NCBI GenBank assembly: GCA_001770775.1
Contig: MESA01000034.1
Span: 91,628-155,627, forward strand
DNA from: Burkholderiales bacterium RIFCSPHIGHO2_12_FULL_63_20
GTDB lineage: Bacteria > Pseudomonadota > Gammaproteobacteria > Burkholderiales > Burkholderiaceae_C
Direction of reading: 5' to 3'
DNA: 64,000 bases
Shown piece by piece: positions 45,867 through 56,052 of the stretch. Position numbers and translations under genes: made by a program. The notes beneath the pieces were generated by a model. That model worked only from the letters and a program-made list of their open reading frames with translations, did no database searches and was not told the origin of the DNA. Position 1 is the stretch's first letter; every line of letters begins with the position of its first letter.

Positions 45867-47461
45867 GCGCCGCAGTCGGGCAGGGGGGGCACCCCTGGCT
45901 GCGTGGTCTGATCGGAGGCGCCTTGCATGCGCTGTCGCTGTCTCCTTGGACGGCGAGCCTCGCATCGGGGGCGCCGGAGCTGCTACAAACCGTGGCCCTG
46001 TTGACCTTGCTGGCCGGACTGCCGCGTCAGTCATCGCCTCGAGGCGCGGCCGTGTTGTGCTGGGTGTATGGCACGGTCTGGCTGGTCGGGGCCACTGGCT
46101 GGATGTTTGTCAGCCTGCACCGCTACGGTGGCTTGCCAGCGTGGATGGCGGTGTTGGCGGTCGGTCTGCTGTGTGCCGCCCTGTCTCTCTACATGGCGGC
46201 GGCGGGCTGGGTCTGGGGGCGCTGGCGCACAGGTGTGGCCTGGCGTGATGCCGGCCTGTTCGGGGCGGTGTGGCTGTTGGCCGAGCTGGCGCGGGCCCTG
46301 ATCTTCACGGGCTTTCCGTGGGGGGCGAGCGGCTATGGGTTGCTGGCGACGCCACTGCAGCACCTGGCACCCTGGGTCGGTGTGTACGGCATGGGCTGGG
46401 TGTGGGCAACGTTGTGCGCCTGGGTGTGGTGGTCCGTGGGGGCTGCTTCTACGTCTGCCCCTGCGAAGCCCTCGGGCCGGGTGGCGCGGCTGGGGCCGGC
46501 CGTGGTGGTGGCGCTGCTGCTGACGCTGGGTGCCGTGTGGGACGGTGCCCGCTTCACCCGCGTGGTGGCGCAGCCCTTGCAGGTCACCTTGTTGCAGGGC
46601 AACGTGCCACAGGATGAGAAATTCAGCCCTTCGCGCCAGATCGAGATGCTGGTCTGGCACGGTCGTCAGTTGCTGGCGGCCCCGGGCGATTTGGTGGTGG
46701 CGCCTGAAACCGCCATCCCCTTGTTGCCGGGGCAGTTGCCCGAGGGCTTTTGGGGTCAACTCCAGGCGGCGTTCGCGCAAGGGGGGCGCCACGCCTTGAT
46801 CGGGGTACCGCTGGGCGATTTCGAGGCGGGTTACACCAACTCGGTGTCGGGTCTGTCGTCGCAGTCTGTGAGCCTGCCAGGGCAGATGTACCGCTATGAC
46901 AAACACCATCTTGTGCCATTTGGCGAATTCATTCCCACGGGGTTTCGCTGGTTTGTGCACATGATGAACATCCCCCTGGGGGATTTTTTTCGTGGTCCGC
47001 TGGCGGCGCCGTCATTTGAAGTGAAGGGGCAGCGCGTGGCCCCCACCATCTGCTATGAAGATTTGTTTGGTGAGGAAATTGCAGCGCGTTTCGTGCGAGC
47101 GGACCAGGCACCCACCATTTTGGCCAATGTGAGCAACCTCGCCTGGTTTGGCGAGTCGGTCGCCATTCACCAGCATTTGCAGATTGCCCGCCTGAGGTCG
47201 CTCGAGTTCCAGGTGCCCACCATCCGCTCTACCAACACCGGGGCCACCGTCGTGATCGACCATCAAGGCGAGGTGACCGCCCGTCTCGCGCCCAACACCC
47301 GCGGCAGCCTGCAGGCCGAGGTGCAGGGCATGAGCGGTGTCACACCTTATGCGTGGTGGGCGGGTCGTTGGGGACTGTGGCCCCTGATCGGCTTCGGTGC
47401 GCTGTGGGTGTGCGCCACCGCAATCTGGGGCCAACGGCGCTCTGACAGCGTCGGCATTTAA
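45863..47461 (+). CDS. lnt: Apolipoprotein N-acyltransferase
   Basis: A 532-residue inner-membrane enzyme. About seven hydrophobic helices precede a periplasmic nitrilase-like domain with the Glu-Lys-Cys triad: VVAPETAIPLLP, DKHHLVPFGEFIP and TICYEDLFGEE. A last helix ends the protein. It adds the third acyl chain to lipoproteins such as BamD and PilF in this window. It starts within the corC stop (ATGA). Confidence 0.95.
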   Translation: MSAAVGQGGHPWLRGLIGGALHALSLSPWTASLASGAPELLQTVALLTLLAGLPRQSSPRGAAVLCWVYGTVWLVGATGWMFVSLHRYGGLPAWMAVLAVGLLCAALSLYMAAAGWVWGRWRTGVAWRDAGLFGAVWLLAELARALIFTGFPWGASGYGLLATPLQHLAPWVGVYGMGWVWATLCAWVWWSVGAASTSAPAKPSGRVARLGPAVVVALLLTLGAVWDGARFTRVVAQPLQVTLLQGNVPQDEKFSPSRQIEMLVWHGRQLLAAPGDLVVAPETAIPLLPGQLPEGFWGQLQAAFAQGGRHALIGVPLGDFEAGYTNSVSGLSSQSVSLPGQMYRYDKHHLVPFGEFIPTGFRWFVHMMNIPLGDFFRGPLAAPSFEVKGQRVAPTICYEDLFGEEIAARFVRADQAPTILANVSNLAWFGESVAIHQHLQIARLRSLEFQVPTIRSTNTGATVVIDHQGEVTARLAPNTRGSLQAEVQGMSGVTPYAWWAGRWGLWPLIGFGALWVCATAIWGQRRSDSVGI

Positions 47462-47578
47462 TAGAATCGGGTATTTGCGTTGAGCCTGTTCGCAGAGCAG
47501 GGCGCAAGGCCACACATCCATGACACCCCTGGTGACGCTGCCTCCCCTGCGGCGCGGCGCACCCAACAAGGCAACAAC

Positions 47579-48496
47579 ATGCTGACTTTCCAGCAATTGA
47601 TTCTGCGTTTGCAAAGCTACTGGGACGCCCAGGGCTGCACCCTCCTGCAACCCTACGACATGGAAGTGGGCGCAGGAACCAGCCACACCGCCACCTTCTT
47701 GCGCGCTTTGGGCCCGGAGCCCTGGAAAGCCGCTTATGTGCAGCCCAGCCGCCGCCCCAAGGACGGCCGCTACGGCGAAAACCCCAACCGCTTGCAGCAC
47801 TACTACCAGTACCAGGTGGTCCTCAAGCCGGCACCGGCCAACATCCTCGAGCTGTACCTCGGCTCGCTGGAGGCCTTGGGTTTCGATCTGAAGCAGAACG
47901 ACATCCGCTTTGTGGAAGACGACTGGGAGAACCCCACGCTGGGCGCCTGGGGTCTGGGCTGGGAAGTCTGGCTCAACGGCATGGAAGTGACGCAGTTCAC
48001 CTATTTCCAACAGGTCGGCGGCATCGACTGCAAGCCCATCACCGGCGAGATCACCTATGGTCTGGAGCGCCTGGCCATGTACCTGCAGGGCAAGGAAAGC
48101 GTGTACGACCTGGAGTACTCCCCTGGCGTGAAGTACGGCGATGTCTTCCACCAGAACGAGGTGGAGCAGTCCACCTACAACTTCGAGCACAGTGATGTCG
48201 AGTTCCTGCTGCCGGCTTTCAATAGCCATGAAAAACAGGCCAAGTACCTGATGGAGCAGCAACTGGCCCTGCCGGCTTATGAGCAGGTGCTCAAGGCCGC
48301 ACACACCTTCAACCTGCTGGATGCCCGTGGCGCGATCTCGGTGACCGAGCGTGCCGCCTACATCGGCCGCATCCGCAATCTGGCTCGCGCCGTCGCGGCC
48401 AGCTACCTCGACAGCCGCGCCCGCCTGGGCTTCCCGATGGCCCCCAAGGCCTGGGCTGACGAAGTCATTGAACAACTGAACAAGAAAGCAGCCTGA
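47579..48496 (+). CDS. glyQ: Glycyl-tRNA synthetase alpha subunit
   Basis: A 305-residue GlyQ, the catalytic subunit of the alpha2beta2 enzyme. It starts [20 protein letters not shown] and carries class II motifs including [40 protein letters not shown] and [11 protein letters not shown]. An in-frame stretch of 33 codons upstream has no similarity, so ATG 47579 is used. It is followed 2 bp later by glyS. No T-box or other tRNA-sensing leader is seen in the 117-bp gap. Confidence 0.97.
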   Translation: MLTFQQLILRLQSYWDAQGCTLLQPYDMEVGAGTSHTATFLRALGPEPWKAAYVQPSRRPKDGRYGENPNRLQHYYQYQVVLKPAPANILELYLGSLEALGFDLKQNDIRFVEDDWENPTLGAWGLGWEVWLNGMEVTQFTYFQQVGGIDCKPITGEITYGLERLAMYLQGKESVYDLEYSPGVKYGDVFHQNEVEQSTYNFEHSDVEFLLPAFNSHEKQAKYLMEQQLALPAYEQVLKAAHTFNLLDARGAISVTERAAYIGRIRNLARAVAASYLDSRARLGFPMAPKAWADEVIEQLNKKAA

Positions 48497-48498
48497 GC

Positions 48499-50670
48499 AT
48501 GAGCACCGCCAACCTCCTGGTTGAACTGTTTGTAGAAGAGCTGCCCCCCAAAGCACTCAAGAAGCTGGGCGAGTCGTTCGCTACCGTGTTGGCCGACAGC
48601 CTCAAGGCCCAGGGCCTGGCCACTGCCGATGCCGTGGTGACGCCGTTTGCTTCGCCGCGCCGCTTGGCCGTCCATGTGACGTCGGTGGCCCCCAAGGCCG
48701 TCGATCAGGCCGTGCAGCAAAAGCTGATGCCCGTGTCCGTGGCGCTGGACGCCAACGGCCAAGCCACGCCGGCCTTGCTCAAGAAGCTCTCGGCCCTGGG
48801 CCTGGGTGCCGAAGTGGTGCCGCAACTCAAACGTGCCCCCGATGGCAAAGCCGAAGCCTTGTTCCTGGACAGCATCAAGCCCGGTGCCGTGCTGGCCGAG
48901 GGTCTGCAAAAGGCCCTGGAAGAGAGCTTGGCCAAGCTGCCCATCCCCAAGGTCATGACTTACCAGCTGGAGCAAGGCGAGGGCGCCGACTTCCAGCCAG
49001 GCTGGACCAGCGTGAATTTTGTGCGCCCGGCCCATGGTCTGGTCGCGCTGCATGGCGAACAGGAAGTGCCCTTGTCCGTGCTGGGCTTGAAGTCGGGCCG
49101 CGCCACGCAGGGCCATCGTTTTGAAGCCCGTGTCAGCCCGGTCATCCTGAAGACGGCCGATACCTACGCCGAGCAACTGCAACACGAAGGGGCCGTGATC
49201 CCCAGCTTTGCCGAGCGCCGTGCCGAGATCGTGCGCCAGCTCCATGCGGCGGCCGCCAAGGCCGGCAATGGCCTGCACCCGATCGAAGACGAGGCCCTGC
49301 TGGACGAGGTGACGGCTCTGGTCGAGCGCCCGAACGTGCTGACCGGTCGCTTCGAAGAGGCCTTCCTGGACGTCCCTCAGGAATGCCTGATCCTGACGAT
49401 GAAGGCCAACCAGAAGTACTTCCCGCTGCTGGACGCATCGGGCATGTTGACCAACCAGTTTCTGATCGTCAGCAACATCAGCCCGCAAGACCCCAGCGCG
49501 GTGGTGGGCGGCAACGAGCGCGTGGTGCGTCCGCGCCTGGCCGACGCCAAGTTCTTCTTCGATCAAGATCGCAAGAAGACCCTGGAGTCCCGCGTGCCCG
49601 GCCTGAACAAGGTCGTTTACCACGGCAAGCTGGGCACCCAGGGCGAGCGCGCCGAGCGCGTGCGCGCCATTGCCCACGCCATCGTCAACCAGTTGCGCCT
49701 GGGCACGCTGCCGTACACGGTCGATGACAAGGACCACTTCGATGTGCTCGACAGCAAGGCGCAACAGGCCGCGCTGCTGGCCAAGACAGACCTGCTGACC
49801 GACATGGTCGGCGAGTTCCCGGAGCTGCAGGGCATCATGGGCGGTTACTACGCCCGCCACGAAGGCCTGCGTGACGGCGTGGCCATTGCCATCGAAGACC
49901 ACTACAAGCCTCGCTTTGCGGGTGACAGCCTGCCGCGCAACCACACCGGCACCGTGGTTGCCCTGGCCGACAAGCTCGAAACCCTGGTGGGTCTGTTCGG
50001 CATTGGCCAGTTGCCCACGGGCGACAAGGACCCGTTCGCGCTGCGCCGCCATGCGCTGGGTGTGATCCGCATCCTCATTGAAAAGAACCTGCCGCTCGAC
50101 CTGCCCGCCGTGATCGAAGCGGTCCTGCCGGCCTTCGGCGAGCTGATCAGCAACCCGGCTGAGCACCTGTTGGTGTTCTTCTCCGATCGCCTGGCCGTGT
50201 CGCTGCGTGAGCAAGGCTACAGCGCGCAGGAAGTCGATGCCGTGCTGGCGCTGCAACCGGCCCGCCTGGGCGAGGTGCCGCGTCGATTGGCTGCTGTGCG
50301 GGCGTTTGCCGCGCTACCCGAATCTACCGCGCTGGCGGCAGCCAACAAGCGCGTGGGCAACATCCTCAAGAAGGCTGAAGCCGCGGTGGAAGCCAAGGTC
50401 GATGCGGCCTTGCTGAAGGAAGCGGCCGAGCAGGCGCTGTATGCGGCACTGCAGACCGTGGCGCCTGCGGCCCAGACCGCGTTCGAGCAGGGCGACTACA
50501 CAGCGTCCCTGCAGGCTCTGGCAGCCTTGCGCACGCCGGTGGACGCTTTCTTCGATAGCGTCATGGTCAATGCGGACGACGCGGCCCTCAAGGCCAACCG
50601 CCTGGGCTTGCTGGCCAGTTTGCATCAGGCCATGAACCAAGTCGCCGATCTTTCCAGACTGGCGGTTTGA
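48499..50670 (+). CDS. glyS: Glycyl-tRNA synthetase beta subunit
   Basis: A 723-residue GlyS, somewhat longer than the E. coli form (689). It starts NLLVELFVEELPPKALKKL, continues with tRNA-binding and HD-like regions (MVGEFPELQGIMGGYYARHEG) and the DALRRHALGVIRI-type segment KDPFALRRHALGVIRI. The C-terminal anticodon-binding domain extends to the end. Together with GlyQ it charges tRNA-Gly. It begins 2 bp after glyQ, so the two are co-translated. Confidence 0.97.
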   Translation: MSTANLLVELFVEELPPKALKKLGESFATVLADSLKAQGLATADAVVTPFASPRRLAVHVTSVAPKAVDQAVQQKLMPVSVALDANGQATPALLKKLSALGLGAEVVPQLKRAPDGKAEALFLDSIKPGAVLAEGLQKALEESLAKLPIPKVMTYQLEQGEGADFQPGWTSVNFVRPAHGLVALHGEQEVPLSVLGLKSGRATQGHRFEARVSPVILKTADTYAEQLQHEGAVIPSFAERRAEIVRQLHAAAAKAGNGLHPIEDEALLDEVTALVERPNVLTGRFEEAFLDVPQECLILTMKANQKYFPLLDASGMLTNQFLIVSNISPQDPSAVVGGNERVVRPRLADAKFFFDQDRKKTLESRVPGLNKVVYHGKLGTQGERAERVRAIAHAIVNQLRLGTLPYTVDDKDHFDVLDSKAQQAALLAKTDLLTDMVGEFPELQGIMGGYYARHEGLRDGVAIAIEDHYKPRFAGDSLPRNHTGTVVALADKLETLVGLFGIGQLPTGDKDPFALRRHALGVIRILIEKNLPLDLPAVIEAVLPAFGELISNPAEHLLVFFSDRLAVSLREQGYSAQEVDAVLALQPARLGEVPRRLAAVRAFAALPESTALAAANKRVGNILKKAEAAVEAKVDAALLKEAAEQALYAALQTVAPAAQTAFEQGDYTASLQALAALRTPVDAFFDSVMVNADDAALKANRLGLLASLHQAMNQVADLSRLAV

Positions 50671-50707
50671 TCTGAGCGGTCGCAGTCACCATCACCCCGG
50701 AGAGGCT

Positions 50708-51316
50708 ATGAAGCTTGTCATCCTCGACCGAGACGGCACGATCAACCACGAACGGGAGGACTACATCAAGTCGCCCGAGGAGTGGGTGCCGTTGCCTGGG
50801 GCGCTGGAGGCCATTGCACGCCTGAACCATGCCGGCTGGCATGTGGTCGTGGCGACCAACCAGTCTGGCATTGGCCGGGGTTTATTCGACATGGTGGCGC
50901 TCAACGCCATGCATGCCAAGATGAACCAGTTGCTGGCGAAGCTGGGCGGGCGAGTGGAGGCGGTGTTCTTTTGTCCGCACACGCCCGAGGATCATTGCAC
51001 CTGCCGCAAACCCATGCCGGGCCTGTTCCAGACGATCGGCCAACGTTTCGGGCGTAGCCTCGATGGTGTGCCCATGGTGGGGGACCTGCCCCGGGACGTT
51101 CTGGCGGCGCAGTCCGTGGGCTGTGAGCCCCATCTGGTGCGCACCGGCCAGGCGGCCACCATGCCCGAAGCAGAATTGCACACTCTGCGCCAGCAGGTCG
51201 CGGGCCTGACCATTCATCCCAACCTGTCTGCCTTTGCCGACTACCTCATCTTGCGGGAGCAGCGGGTCCAGGGTGAAGACAGCCCCGTGTCCACGCACAC
51301 CGGAGAGATCAGTTGA
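50708..51316 (+). CDS. gmhB: D-glycero-beta-D-manno-heptose 1,7-bisphosphate phosphatase
   Basis: A 202-residue HAD phosphatase. Motif I is ILDRDGTINHER (5-16), motif II VATNQSGIGRG, and the zinc-binding cysteine loop CPHTPEDHCTCRKP is characteristic of GmhB. It removes the C7 phosphate in ADP-heptose synthesis for LPS core. ATG 50708 follows CGGAGAGG. The stop is shared with the next gene's TTG start. In many relatives plsC lies after gmhB, but not here. Confidence 0.94.
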   Translation: MKLVILDRDGTINHEREDYIKSPEEWVPLPGALEAIARLNHAGWHVVVATNQSGIGRGLFDMVALNAMHAKMNQLLAKLGGRVEAVFFCPHTPEDHCTCRKPMPGLFQTIGQRFGRSLDGVPMVGDLPRDVLAAQSVGCEPHLVRTGQAATMPEAELHTLRQQVAGLTIHPNLSAFADYLILREQRVQGEDSPVSTHTGEIS

Positions 51317-52191
51317 CCCCCGGTCACCCCGCTCAACTGGGTTTGTGGGGTGACGGCGAGCCCCCGGAGCGGGCCGAAGACGCGGTGCCGCCCGGGTCAT
51401 CCGGGTCGTCGCGTGAACAACTCGCGGTGGCGCAGTTCCGCCATCCGCAGGCTGAGCGTGAAATCGTGCTGGGCAAGGCGGTGGTGGCTTATGCGGTGCA
51501 GCGTGCGCGGCGGCGCAGCATCGGCATGGTGGTCGGTGTCGAAGGTTTGACGGTCCGGGTGCCACGCTGGGTGGCCTGGGCCGACATCGAAACGGCCTTG
51601 CGTGCCAAGGAACGCTGGATCTGCAAGAAGCTCGGTGAGCAGCGAGAGCGTGCGCATCGGCAGCAGGCCGCCCGCATCGACTGGTGTGAGGGAGCGAGCG
51701 TGCCCTTTCTGGGCGAGTCCATTGTTGTGGTGCTGGAGCCGGGCTTGAGGGCTCCCATCTTGAGAGACGGGCATGCCGCGCAAACAGGCTTGCCCGGCGT
51801 GGCACAGCGTGCCCTGCATGTGGGCTTGCCGCAGGAAGCCCCTCCCGAGAAGATCCGTGACGTGGTGCTGGCCTGGATGCGGCATCACGCGCGGGCCCAT
51901 TTCAGTGCGCGGGTGCAGCACTACGCTGAGCGATTGCAGGTGAGCGTCACGCGCATCACCCTGTCATCGGCACGCACGCGTTGGGGCAGCGCCAGCGCCG
52001 ATGGCTCCATTCGCCTGCACTGGCGTCTCGTCCACTTCAGTCCGGCCATCATCGACTACGTGGTCGCGCACGAATTGGCCCACCTTCACGAGATGAACCA
52101 CAGCCCACGATTCTGGTCCGTGGTGCGTTCCGTCATGCCCGATTACGAAGGCGCGCGCGAGCAGTTGCGCCACGCCGTCCTGCCGGACTGA
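51313..52191 (+). CDS. YgjP-type (DUF45/M48-like) metallopeptidase
   Basis: A 292-residue protein. The zinc site VVAHELAHLHEMNHSPRFW (HExxH plus downstream His) and SARTRWGSASADGSIRLHWR are the YgjP/DUF45 signature. The N-terminus has a disordered 45-residue stretch (PERAEDAVPPGSSGSS). The function of YgjP proteins is not well established; a SprT-like peptidase role is inferred. It starts with TTG 51313, overlapping the gmhB stop, after GGAGAG at SD distance. It converges with the MBL hydrolase 13 bp away. Confidence 0.88.
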   Translation: MTPGHPAQLGLWGDGEPPERAEDAVPPGSSGSSREQLAVAQFRHPQAEREIVLGKAVVAYAVQRARRRSIGMVVGVEGLTVRVPRWVAWADIETALRAKERWICKKLGEQRERAHRQQAARIDWCEGASVPFLGESIVVVLEPGLRAPILRDGHAAQTGLPGVAQRALHVGLPQEAPPEKIRDVVLAWMRHHARAHFSARVQHYAERLQVSVTRITLSSARTRWGSASADGSIRLHWRLVHFSPAIIDYVVAHELAHLHEMNHSPRFWSVVRSVMPDYEGAREQLRHAVLPD

Positions 52192-52208
52192 GCCGCCTCA
52201 GGGCTCAG
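52188..52208. repeat. 7-bp hairpin holding both convergent stop codons
   Basis: CTGAGCC (52188-52194) pairs with GGCTCAG (52202-52208). The TGA of the YgjP gene (52189-52191) and the TGA of the MBL gene on the other strand (52205-52207) lie in opposite arms. This matches the layout at 4345-4358. Confidence 0.7.
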
Positions 52209-53311
52209 ACGGCTTCGAAGCGCCAGACGCCATGGGTGTCCCGCCCGCGCCGCAACTGGCCCAGATGCCAGAGGTGATTGAGGTGGGCCACCGCTTCGCC
52301 CATCGCGAACGTGGTCTGGTGCAAGTCCAGGCTGCGCTGGAACAGGATGGGCAGCATGTCGGCAGCGGAGCAAGGCTGGTCTCGGCACGCCGTCAGCACG
52401 TCATGCAGGCGGTCGCGATGGTGATCTTTGAGTTGCTGGATGCGGGTGTGGATGCCGGTGAAGGGCAAACCATGGGAGGGCAGGGCCAGCGTGTCAGCAG
52501 GCAGGGCCGTCATGCGATCCAGTGAGGCCAGGAACAGGCCCAGCGCATCGGCCTCGGGCTCCATGTCGGTCACGCTCACGTTGGTGGAGATGCGGGGCAG
52601 CAACATGTCGCCCGAAATTAGCAGGCCATCGCGTTCGTTGTACAGCGCCATGTGCTCGGGCGCATGTCCATAGCCTGCCAGGCATTGCCAACTGCGCTCA
52701 CCCATCTGTACGCGCATGCCGTCCATCAGGCGGCGGTAGGCATAAGGCACGCTCGGCACCATCGAGGCGTAATAGCCACCGCGCTCGCGAATCTTGGCCA
52801 TGCCTTCGGGGTGACTGAGACCATGACTCTGAAAATAATCGGCCGCTCGGTCGCCGCCGTAGCCGGTGGTCTCGCGGCAGGCGAGAGCGGCCGCCAGATG
52901 GTCGGCGGCGCTCATCCACAAGCGCGCGGGCTGAGCACCGCTGAAGTTGTCAATCAGCCACTGCGCGTTGCCCACGTGGTCTGGATGCATGTGGGTGACC
53001 AGCATGCGGCCCAGAGGCTTGGCTGCCAGCGGGCCAGCCCACAAGGTCTGCCACAGCTTCCGGATCGTCTCGGTCGCCACGCCCGCGTCCACCACGGTCC
53101 AACTGGGGTGCCCGTCATGGTCATCGTCGAGCGCCCACAGGTTGATGTGGTTCAGCGCAAACGGCAAAGGCATGCGCACCCAATGCAAGCCGGGCCGCAG
53201 GGTGAGGAGGCCCCCCGGGGCGGGCAGGGTGTCGCCCCACGGGTGGTTCATGGGCGGAAAGTCGATCGCAGAAGCAGCCATCAGGGATGTCGGCAAGTGG
53301 GTGGAGGGCAT
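52205..53311 (-). CDS. MBL-fold metallo-hydrolase
   Basis: A protein of about 368 residues with a metallo-beta-lactamase fold. The metal site is THMHPDHVG (HxHxDH), followed by a GYGHAPEHMALY histidine loop, ISGDMLLP aspartate and SHGLPF histidine. The C-terminal 80 residues form a winged-helix-like extension (AVAHLNHLWHLGQL). The closest groups include thioesterase-like or glyoxalase-like hydrolases, so the substrate is unknown. ATG 53311 is the likely start; the frame is open further but overlaps the carbonic anhydrase promoter. No SD is obvious. Confidence 0.85.
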   Translation of the reverse strand: MPSTHLPTSLMAASAIDFPPMNHPWGDTLPAPGGLLTLRPGLHWVRMPLPFALNHINLWALDDDHDGHPSWTVVDAGVATETIRKLWQTLWAGPLAAKPLGRMLVTHMHPDHVGNAQWLIDNFSGAQPARLWMSAADHLAAALACRETTGYGGDRAADYFQSHGLSHPEGMAKIRERGGYYASMVPSVPYAYRRLMDGMRVQMGERSWQCLAGYGHAPEHMALYNERDGLLISGDMLLPRISTNVSVTDMEPEADALGLFLASLDRMTALPADTLALPSHGLPFTGIHTRIQQLKDHHRDRLHDVLTACRDQPCSAADMLPILFQRSLDLHQTTFAMGEAVAHLNHLWHLGQLRRGRDTHGVWRFEAV

Positions 53312-53403
53312 GCTTAGATTGTGAGGGCAGTGTTTGCCCCGGATGTCCGATAAATGGTCGGGGGTGTGATGCATTCCCATGCCGGCATGTCTACACTGTC
53401 GCC

Positions 53404-54084
53404 ATGAGCCTTGACCATCTTTTTGACAGCAACCGTGCCTGGGCGCGCGATGTGGAACAACGCACGCCGGGCTTCTTCTCCCGCCTGCAGCAGCAGCAGT
53501 CACCCGAGTACCTGTGGATTGGCTGCAGTGACAGCCGCGTCCCGGCCAATGAAATTTGCGGCGTGCTGCCCGGCGAAATGTTCGTCCACCGCAACGTGGC
53601 GAACGTGGTGGCGCACTCCGACCTCAACTGCCTGTCGGTGATGGAGTTCGCCATCGACATGCTCAAGGTCAAGCACATCATGGTTGTGGGGCACTACGGC
53701 TGCGGTGGCGTGCGTGCGGCGATGGACGATCTGCGCATCGGCATCGTCGACAACTGGATCCGTCACGTCAAGGATGTGCGCAACAGCCACCTGGATTGGC
53801 TGAACACGGTGCCCGAAGGTCCCCTGCGCTACGACGCGCTGTGCGAGCTCAACGTGTTGCAGCAAAGCTTCAATGTGTGCCAGACCACCATGGTGGAAGA
53901 CGCCTGGGCACGCGGGCAGGAGATCGTGGTACACGGCTGGGTCTACGGTATCCAGAACGGACTCATCAACGACCTGCGCATGTCGGTCAAGAGCAGCGCC
54001 GACGTTGTGCCCGCTTACGAAAAAGCCGTGGCGCAATTGCGTGAGCGCTACGCAGCGGCCGCTGCATCCCAGTCACCCCAGTGA
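53404..54084 (+). CDS. can: Beta-class carbonic anhydrase
   Basis: A 226-residue beta-carbonic anhydrase. Zinc ligands are in [12 protein letters not shown] (Cys and Asp/Arg dyad) and [12 protein letters not shown] (His and Cys). It interconverts CO2 and bicarbonate, which supplies acetyl-CoA carboxylase and so the Fab pathway. ATG 53404 gives the usual start [10 protein letters not shown]; the longer frame is rejected. It is 9 bp before aceK's ATG, so the two are likely co-transcribed. Confidence 0.94.
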   Translation: MSLDHLFDSNRAWARDVEQRTPGFFSRLQQQQSPEYLWIGCSDSRVPANEICGVLPGEMFVHRNVANVVAHSDLNCLSVMEFAIDMLKVKHIMVVGHYGCGGVRAAMDDLRIGIVDNWIRHVKDVRNSHLDWLNTVPEGPLRYDALCELNVLQQSFNVCQTTMVEDAWARGQEIVVHGWVYGIQNGLINDLRMSVKSSADVVPAYEKAVAQLRERYAAAAASQSPQ

Positions 54085-54092
54085 GGTTGCCG

Positions 54093-56006
54093 ATGGACCG
54101 CCACGCCATGTTTCCTCAACAGCTGACCGACTCGCGTGTGTTCGAGATCGCGCGGGCACTGCTGGATGGGTTTGATCGTCACTACAAGATCTTCAGTGAA
54201 ACCAGCGCGCAGTCCAAACGACGCTTTGAAGAGGCCGACTGGCACGGGCAGCAGACCGCGCAGCGCGTCCGCATCGAGTTCTACGACCTGCGGGTCAAGG
54301 AAGCGGTCGAGCGGCTGGACAACGATTTCGGGGCCAGCACCCTCCCCATGGAGGTCTGGCACCAGATCAAGCTGTTCTACATCGGCCTGCTCACCGGTCA
54401 CCGCCAGCCCGAGCTGGCCGAAACCTTCTTCAACTCGGTGACCATCAAGATCCTCGATCGCAAGTACTACCGCAACGATTTCATCTTCGTGCGGCCGGCG
54501 GTGTCCACCGAGTACATCGACGACGATGAGGCGGATGGTTACGGGACGTTTCGCGCGTACTACCCCACGCGTGAGAATCTGCTGGGCATGCTCAAGCAGA
54601 TTGTGGTGAATTACGAGTTGAGCGTGCCGTTCGATGATCTGGAGCGAGACATCCAGCTCGTGTACGAGTCGCTCATCGAGCAGATCGGGCATGTTCGCCT
54701 GCGCACCAATTTTCAGATCCAGGTGCTGTCCTCGCTGTTCTACCGCAACAAGGGTGCGTACATCGTGGGCAAGATGGTCAATGGTTTTCGCAGCCTGCCG
54801 TTCGCCATCCCCATCCTGCACAACTCCAAGAACCGCCTCTACATCGACGCGGCCCTGTTCGGTGAGGATGACTTGCTGGCCCTGTTCAGCTTCGCACGGG
54901 CCTACTTCATGGTCCACATGCCCGTGCCCTCGGCCTATGTGCAGTTCCTGCGCTCGCTGATGCCTCGCAAGCCACGCGCCGAGTTGTACAACGCCATTGG
55001 TCTGCAAAAGCACGGCAAGAACCTGTTCTACCGCGACTTCCTGTTTCACCTGCGGCATTCCGGCGACAAGTTCCGCATTGCACCTGGCATCAAGGGTATG
55101 GTGATGCTGGTGTTCGATCTGCCGTCCTATCCCTTCGTCTTCAAGGTGATCAAGGACTACTTTCCGCCCCAGAAGGAAATCACACGTGAGGGCATCAAGG
55201 GCAAGTACCAGCTCGTGAAGCAGCACGACCGTGTGGGGCGCATGGCCGACTCGCTCGAATTCACGAATGTGGCTTTTCCGCTCCACCGCTTCGATGCAGA
55301 GTTGTTCGACGAGCTCAAGAAGTTCGCTCCCAGCGTCATGGAGGTCGATGACGAAGAGCAGACGCTGGTCATCAAGCACCTCTACATCGAGCGGCGCATG
55401 ATTCCGCTCAACATCTACATCCAGGAAGCCACCGGCGAGTCACTGGAGCATGCCGTCATCGAATACGGCAACGCGCTCAAAGACTTGGTGGCGGCCAACA
55501 TCTTCCCAGGCGACATGCTGTGGAAGAACTTCGGCGTGACCCGCAACGGCAAGGTCGTGTTCTACGACTATGACGAGATTGAGTACGTCACCGACTGCAA
55601 CTTCCGCAAGGTGCCCACGCCTCGCAACGAGGAAGAGGAAATGTCAGGCGAGATTTGGTACTCGGTGGGGCCGCGCGACGTGTTTCCTGAAACGTTCGGG
55701 CCGTTTCTGCTGGGCGATCCGCGGGTGCGGGCGATTTTCATGCGCCACCACGCCGACCTGCTGGAGCCGGAGTTCTGGCAGCAGCACCAGCAACGCATCC
55801 GCGAAGGCTATGTGCACGACGTCTTTCCCTACGACCGGGGGCGTCGCTTCATCCATCGGATTCAAGACCTGCAGGGCCTCACCGAGCCTTCCGCCGAGGT
55901 TGCGCCGGTCGAGGAGCCCGTGGAGGTGCCCCCCTTGGGCAGCACCGTGCATGACCAAGGCACCTTGTCCGGGTTCCAGTCGGGCGGCACAAGTAGCGCG
56001 GACTGA
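54093..56006 (+). CDS. aceK: Isocitrate dehydrogenase kinase/phosphatase
   Basis: A 637-residue bifunctional AceK. The regulatory N-terminal half is followed by the kinase/phosphatase domain: [22 protein letters not shown] loop, KVIKDYF lysine, and [18 protein letters not shown] metal site. It phosphorylates isocitrate dehydrogenase to push carbon into the glyoxylate shunt. ATG 54093 is chosen with GAGG at SD distance, and a GTG at 54081 overlaps the carbonic anhydrase stop. No aceA/aceB genes are in the window. The last 45 residues are proline/glutamate-rich. Confidence 0.97.
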   Translation: MDRHAMFPQQLTDSRVFEIARALLDGFDRHYKIFSETSAQSKRRFEEADWHGQQTAQRVRIEFYDLRVKEAVERLDNDFGASTLPMEVWHQIKLFYIGLLTGHRQPELAETFFNSVTIKILDRKYYRNDFIFVRPAVSTEYIDDDEADGYGTFRAYYPTRENLLGMLKQIVVNYELSVPFDDLERDIQLVYESLIEQIGHVRLRTNFQIQVLSSLFYRNKGAYIVGKMVNGFRSLPFAIPILHNSKNRLYIDAALFGEDDLLALFSFARAYFMVHMPVPSAYVQFLRSLMPRKPRAELYNAIGLQKHGKNLFYRDFLFHLRHSGDKFRIAPGIKGMVMLVFDLPSYPFVFKVIKDYFPPQKEITREGIKGKYQLVKQHDRVGRMADSLEFTNVAFPLHRFDAELFDELKKFAPSVMEVDDEEQTLVIKHLYIERRMIPLNIYIQEATGESLEHAVIEYGNALKDLVAANIFPGDMLWKNFGVTRNGKVVFYDYDEIEYVTDCNFRKVPTPRNEEEEMSGEIWYSVGPRDVFPETFGPFLLGDPRVRAIFMRHHADLLEPEFWQQHQQRIREGYVHDVFPYDRGRRFIHRIQDLQGLTEPSAEVAPVEEPVEVPPLGSTVHDQGTLSGFQSGGTSSAD

Positions 56007-56013
56007 GCTTGCA

Positions 56014-56038
56014 CCGTTGGCACACCGTGTGCCAACGG
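56014..56038. terminator. Perfect 11-bp hairpin between convergent aceK and bamD
   Basis: CCGTTGGCACA (56014-56024) and TGTGCCAACGG (56028-56038) with loop CCG lie 8 bp past the aceK stop and 15 bp before the bamD stop. No T run on either strand. It probably serves both transcripts. Confidence 0.65.
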
Positions 56039-56052
56039 GTGTCAGAGCCTTC

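Noticed and set aside
44847-46034. N-terminal extension of the CobW-like GTPase to 746 residues
   Set aside because: The added part is antisense to corC and lnt and has no similarity; the family starts at MSLIPVTILTGFLGSGK.
47462-47578. A tRNA-sensing leader (T-box) before glyQS
   Set aside because: No T-box core or tRNA-like pairing is visible, and such elements are essentially confined to Gram-positive groups.
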